Assembly (NCBI GenBank): GCA_016875515.1
Contig: VGRA01000071.1
Coordinates: 1-8,892, forward strand
DNA from: Deltaproteobacteria bacterium
GTDB taxonomy: Bacteria > Myxococcota > Myxococcia > Myxococcales > Myxococcaceae
DNA: 8,892 bases
Reading direction: 5' to 3'
Below are positions 6,775 through 8,892 of the stretch, one piece after another (position 1 is the first letter of the stretch; every line of letters starts with the position of its first letter). The notes beneath the pieces were generated by a model that saw only the letters and a list, made by a program, of their open reading frames with translations, was not told the DNA's origin and searched no databases. Position numbers and translations under genes: made by a program.

Positions 6775-7797
6775 GTGGCAGCCAAGGGGCGGCGGGGCGG
6801 ACTGGTGAAGGGGCCGGACTTCACCGAGGTGCTCGGTTTCATCGAGGCGGCAAAGGTTCGGGCCTAGCAGGCGGTAAACTCGGAGTTGGTCGGGCTGTAC
6901 TGGCAGCTCGGGAGGTACCTCAGCGAGAAGCTCGAGCGGGCGGAGTGGGGCACCTGGGTGGTGGAAGCGCTTGCGCGGGAGATTGGGCGGAGGCAACCGG
7001 GGCTGAGGGGGTTTACGCGGGCGAACCTCTTCAAGATGAGGCACTTCTACGAGACCTACCGGGGTGACGAAAAAGTCTCAGCACTGCTGAGACAATTGCC
7101 CTGGACGCACCATTCGCTCATCCTGGCCAACGCCCAATCGCCGGAAGAACGAATGTTCTAAGTTCTCTCTGCCCTCCGGGAGCGGTGGAGTTCACGAGAA
7201 CTGGAGCGGCAGCTTCGCTCGAAGTCATGGTCCCGCTCGGACGCGGGCAAGGCCCAAGCGTCCCCTCAGGTCGAGCGCGCCCATCCCGGGGCCCTCTCCG
7301 AGTTCAAGCACGCCTACTCGCTGGAATTCCTGGGCCTGTCTCCCGGGCACACGGAGAAGGGCCTGCACGCGGCGCTGCTGCAGAACCTCGGCCGGTTCAT
7401 CACGGAGCTCGGGCGGGACTTCTGCTTCGCAGGCTCGGAGTACCCGCTCCACGTGGGGGACCAGGACTTCTCGCTGGACCTCTTGCCGTACCACCGGCGC
7501 CTGCAATGCCTGGTCGCGGTGGAGCTCAAGGTCCGGGCCTTCAAGCCGGAGGACCTCGGGAAGCTGAACTTCTACCTGGAGGCGCTGGACCGGGGCGTGA
7601 GACTGCCTCACGAGCGCCCCTCCATTGGCGTGCTGCTGTGCGCCACGAAGAACCGGGAGGTGGTGCAGTACGCGCTCAGCCGGAACCTGTCCCCGACCCT
7701 CGTGGCCGAGTACCAGGCCGTCCTCCTACCGGCGAAGGAGGTGCTCCAGCAGAAGCTGCACGAACTCTACGCGCAGCTTCAGCCCCCGGACGGGTGA
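6775..7797 (+). pseudogene. PD-(D/E)XK nuclease, DUF1016/YhcG type, two in-frame stops
   Basis: The frame from GTG 6775 (GAGGGGG at 6764-6770 as ribosome site) reads through a recognisable DUF1016 protein of about 340 codons, near family length. The N-terminal domain has VNSELVGLYWQLGRYLSEKL, GFTRANLFKMRHFYETY and SALLRQLPWTHHSLILANA. The C-terminal nuclease fold has DFSLDLLPYH (Asp at 7477-7479), VELK (Glu 7522-7524, Lys 7528-7530) and GKLNFYLEALD. It is broken by TAG at 6865-6867 (codon 31) and TAA at 7159-7161 (codon 129), with no frameshift. Both stops stand where relatives usually have Tyr (AYQAVN and EFYL-type motifs, from memory), so each is one change from TAC. The nuclease half remains open, with a possible internal start at GTG 7453. 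Family members occur near defence and mobile genes, so acquisition by transfer is plausible. Decay looks recent. Confidence 0.85.
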
Positions 7798-7798
7798 G

Positions 7799-7819
7799 CC
7801 CGGGCCCCACGCGCCCGGG
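7799..7819 (+). terminator. GC hairpin after the nuclease pseudogene
   Basis: CCCGGGC (7799-7805) pairs with GCCCGGG (7813-7819) around a 7-base loop, directly after the TGA at 7795-7797. There is no T-tract, so termination is uncertain. The position between the pseudogene stop and the promoter-like element of the ABC operon fits a transcript end. Confidence 0.3.
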
Positions 7820-7841
7820 GGCGGACGGAGAGGGGCCGCGT

Positions 7842-7847
7842 TAGAGT
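7842..7847 (+). promoter_or_regulatory. TAGAGT -10-like element before the ABC ATPase
   Basis: TAGAGT fits TANNNT and ends 12 bases before ATG 7860, implying a 5' leader of about 5 bases. No Shine-Dalgarno sequence lies between it and the ATG, and no good -35 box is seen upstream. The arrangement resembles the elements at 2463 and 2963. Confidence 0.4.
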
Positions 7848-7859
7848 CCGCCGGCCCAC

Positions 7860-8669
7860 ATGAGCCCTCCCCTCCCCGCCCCCGCTCCCGCCGTGGAAGC
7901 CCGAGGCCTGGTGAAGCGCTTTGGCGACTTCACCGCCCTGCACGGGCTGGACATGGTCATCCCGGCCGGCAGCTTCTACGCGTTCCTCGGCCCCAACGGC
8001 GCGGGCAAGAGCACCACCATTGCCATCCTGACCGGCATCTACGGCCCGGACGCGGGGGACATCCACATCCTCGGAGTGGACGTGAAGGCGGCCCCGCTGC
8101 AGGCCAAGGCTCGCATCGGCGTGGTGCCGGAGGAGCTCAGCCTCTTCGAGCGGCTCACCGGGCGGCAGTACCTCACCTTCTGCGGCCGGATGTACGGGCT
8201 CCCGGCGGAGGAGGCGGCGGCACGCGCGACGGAGCTGCTGGAACTGACGGAGCTCACCTACAAGGCCGGGGGGCTGGTGGCCGAGTACTCCAAGGGGATG
8301 CGGCGGCGGCTGGCCATTGCCGCGGCCCTCATCCACGCCCCGGAGCTGGTGCTGCTGGACGAGCCTTTCGAGGGCATTGACGTGCTCGCAGCCGGGGTCA
8401 TCCGCGAACTGCTCCAGGAACTGTCCCGCCGCGGCGTCACGCTGCTGCTCACCACGCACGTGCTGGAGATTGCCGAGCGGCTCGCCACCCACGCCGGCAT
8501 CATCAAGGGTGGGCGCATGGAGGACGCGGGGGACGTGGCCTCGCTGAAGGAGCGCCACGGCGCGCCCTCGCTGGAAGCCGTCTTCGAAAAGCTCATTGGC
8601 ACCCCGGCGGCGCGCAACGCGGCGCTGTCGTTCTACGGGCCGAGGTCCGCGGAGGGAGACGCCGCGTGA
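7860..8669 (+). CDS. ABC transporter ATP-binding protein
   Basis: A 269-residue ATPase subunit of an ABC transporter, probably an ABC-2-type exporter; substrate unknown. Walker A is GPNGAGKST (44-52). The Q-loop region is IGVVPEELSLFERLTG, with Glu91 where glutamine is usual. The signature is a variant YSKGM (143-147) followed by RRRLAIAAAL. Walker B is LVLLDEP (163-169) with catalytic Glu168, and the H-loop His is H200 in LLTTHVLEIAE. Length and motif order are normal. ATG 7860 gives a short Pro-rich N-terminus before the first strand, with a -10-like TAGAGT just upstream. The TGA overlaps the GTG of the downstream gene by 4 bases, marking a two-gene operon with the permease. Located at the inner face of the membrane. 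Confidence 0.93.
   Translation: MSPPLPAPAPAVEARGLVKRFGDFTALHGLDMVIPAGSFYAFLGPNGAGKSTTIAILTGIYGPDAGDIHILGVDVKAAPLQAKARIGVVPEELSLFERLTGRQYLTFCGRMYGLPAEEAAARATELLELTELTYKAGGLVAEYSKGMRRRLAIAAALIHAPELVLLDEPFEGIDVLAAGVIRELLQELSRRGVTLLLTTHVLEIAERLATHAGIIKGGRMEDAGDVASLKERHGAPSLEAVFEKLIGTPAARNAALSFYGPRSAEGDAA
8651..8655 (+). promoter_or_regulatory. Shine-Dalgarno GGAGG for the permease start
   Basis: GGAGG inside the end of the ATPase gene lies 10 bases before GTG 8666. It supports that GTG as the permease start despite its overlap with the ATPase stop. Confidence 0.5.
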
Positions 8670-8892
8670 CGCCGCGCACGGGGCCCGGCTTCCTGCAGCA
8701 CGTGCTGCTGCTCTGGAGGCTGCGGCTGGACATTGGCCTCAACCAGGGCAAGCGGCCCCGCAAGGCGCTCGCCGTGCTCGGGTTCCTGCTGAGCGCCTCC
8801 CCCGCGCTGGGGCTCGGCGCAGGCTTCTACCGGCTGCTCTCCTGGGGGCCGGTGGCGGAGTCGCCCGCGTGGTGCGCCTTCGTCCTCAACCT
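8666..8892 (+). CDS. ABC transporter permease (3' end outside window)
   Basis: The first 75 residues of a protein starting at GTG 8666, in GTGA overlap with the ATPase gene and preceded by GGAGG. It begins MTPRTGPGFLQHVLLLWRLR, with a short basic loop (NQGKRPRK). A hydrophobic segment rich in Leu, Ala and Gly follows at about residues 37-52 (LAVLGFLLSASPALGLGAG), consistent with the first membrane helix of an ABC permease. The gene order ATPase then membrane protein is standard for ABC exporters. The family cannot be fixed from this fragment, and the remainder lies beyond the window. Confidence 0.75.
   Translation, partial: MTPRTGPGFLQHVLLLWRLRLDIGLNQGKRPRKALAVLGFLLSASPALGLGAGFYRLLSWGPVAESPAWCAFVLN

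Noticed and set aside
6483..6842. 120-codon N-terminal extension of the Tim44-like gene
   Set aside because: A clear signal peptide with a GGAG site starts at 6482; the extension is Pro/Arg/Ala-rich without domain character.
6886..7161. Independent 91-residue gene
   Set aside because: It is the middle of the DUF1016 pseudogene, in the same frame and bounded by the two premature stops.
6865..7161. Stop-codon reassignment to tyrosine
   Set aside because: All other genes in the window end normally, and two different stops (TAG, TAA) would both need reassignment; decay is simpler.

Overview
The window is a very GC-rich, densely packed bacterial segment with strong G/C at third codon positions. 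It fits a myxobacterium (Myxococcota) or a close relative. This is inferred from base composition, the mix of signalling and uncharacterised genes, and several starts that sit just downstream of a TANNNT element in leaderless style. No rRNA or other taxonomic marker is present, so the assignment is moderate.

Left part (1-4126, + strand). The window opens inside a gamma-glutamyltransferase gene, whose signal peptide lies off the left edge. After 13 bases comes a TIM-barrel metal-hydrolase-like gene that keeps its first HxH motif but seems to have lost the later metal ligands. A strong GC hairpin separates it from a small gene with a helix-hairpin-helix-like N-terminus and a possible winged-helix C-terminus. 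Then come a 70-residue, coiled-coil-prone hypothetical and an apparently intact amidohydrolase, joined by a GTGA stop/start overlap.

Middle (4123-5042, + strand). A CheY-like receiver fused to an unfamiliar domain of about 170 residues follows. The codons for the N-terminal acidic residues of the receiver are in a frame with no usable start. One extra C in the C6 run at 4178-4183 would join them to ATG 4171 or ATG 4123. The gene is therefore either frameshifted or affected by a sequence error.

5079-6482 (- strand). Convergent to it is a secreted or membrane-anchored Tim44-like protein. It has a signal peptide, Ser/Gly-rich linker, one transmembrane helix, and an internally duplicated Tim44-like plus zinc-ribbon module.

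Right part (6483-8892, + strand). After a spacer of about 290 bases with no convincing gene lies a decayed PD-(D/E)XK nuclease of the DUF1016/YhcG type. It is open in one frame for about 1 kb except for two in-frame stops, both where the family appears to have tyrosine. A hairpin and a TAGAGT promoter-like element precede an ABC transporter ATPase gene, which overlaps the start of its permease (GTGA). The permease runs off the right edge.

I see no complete novel multi-gene system. The best leads are the active-site-depleted TIM barrel, the duplicated Tim44/zinc-ribbon protein, the receiver with an unknown output domain and a broken start, and the nuclease pseudogene.
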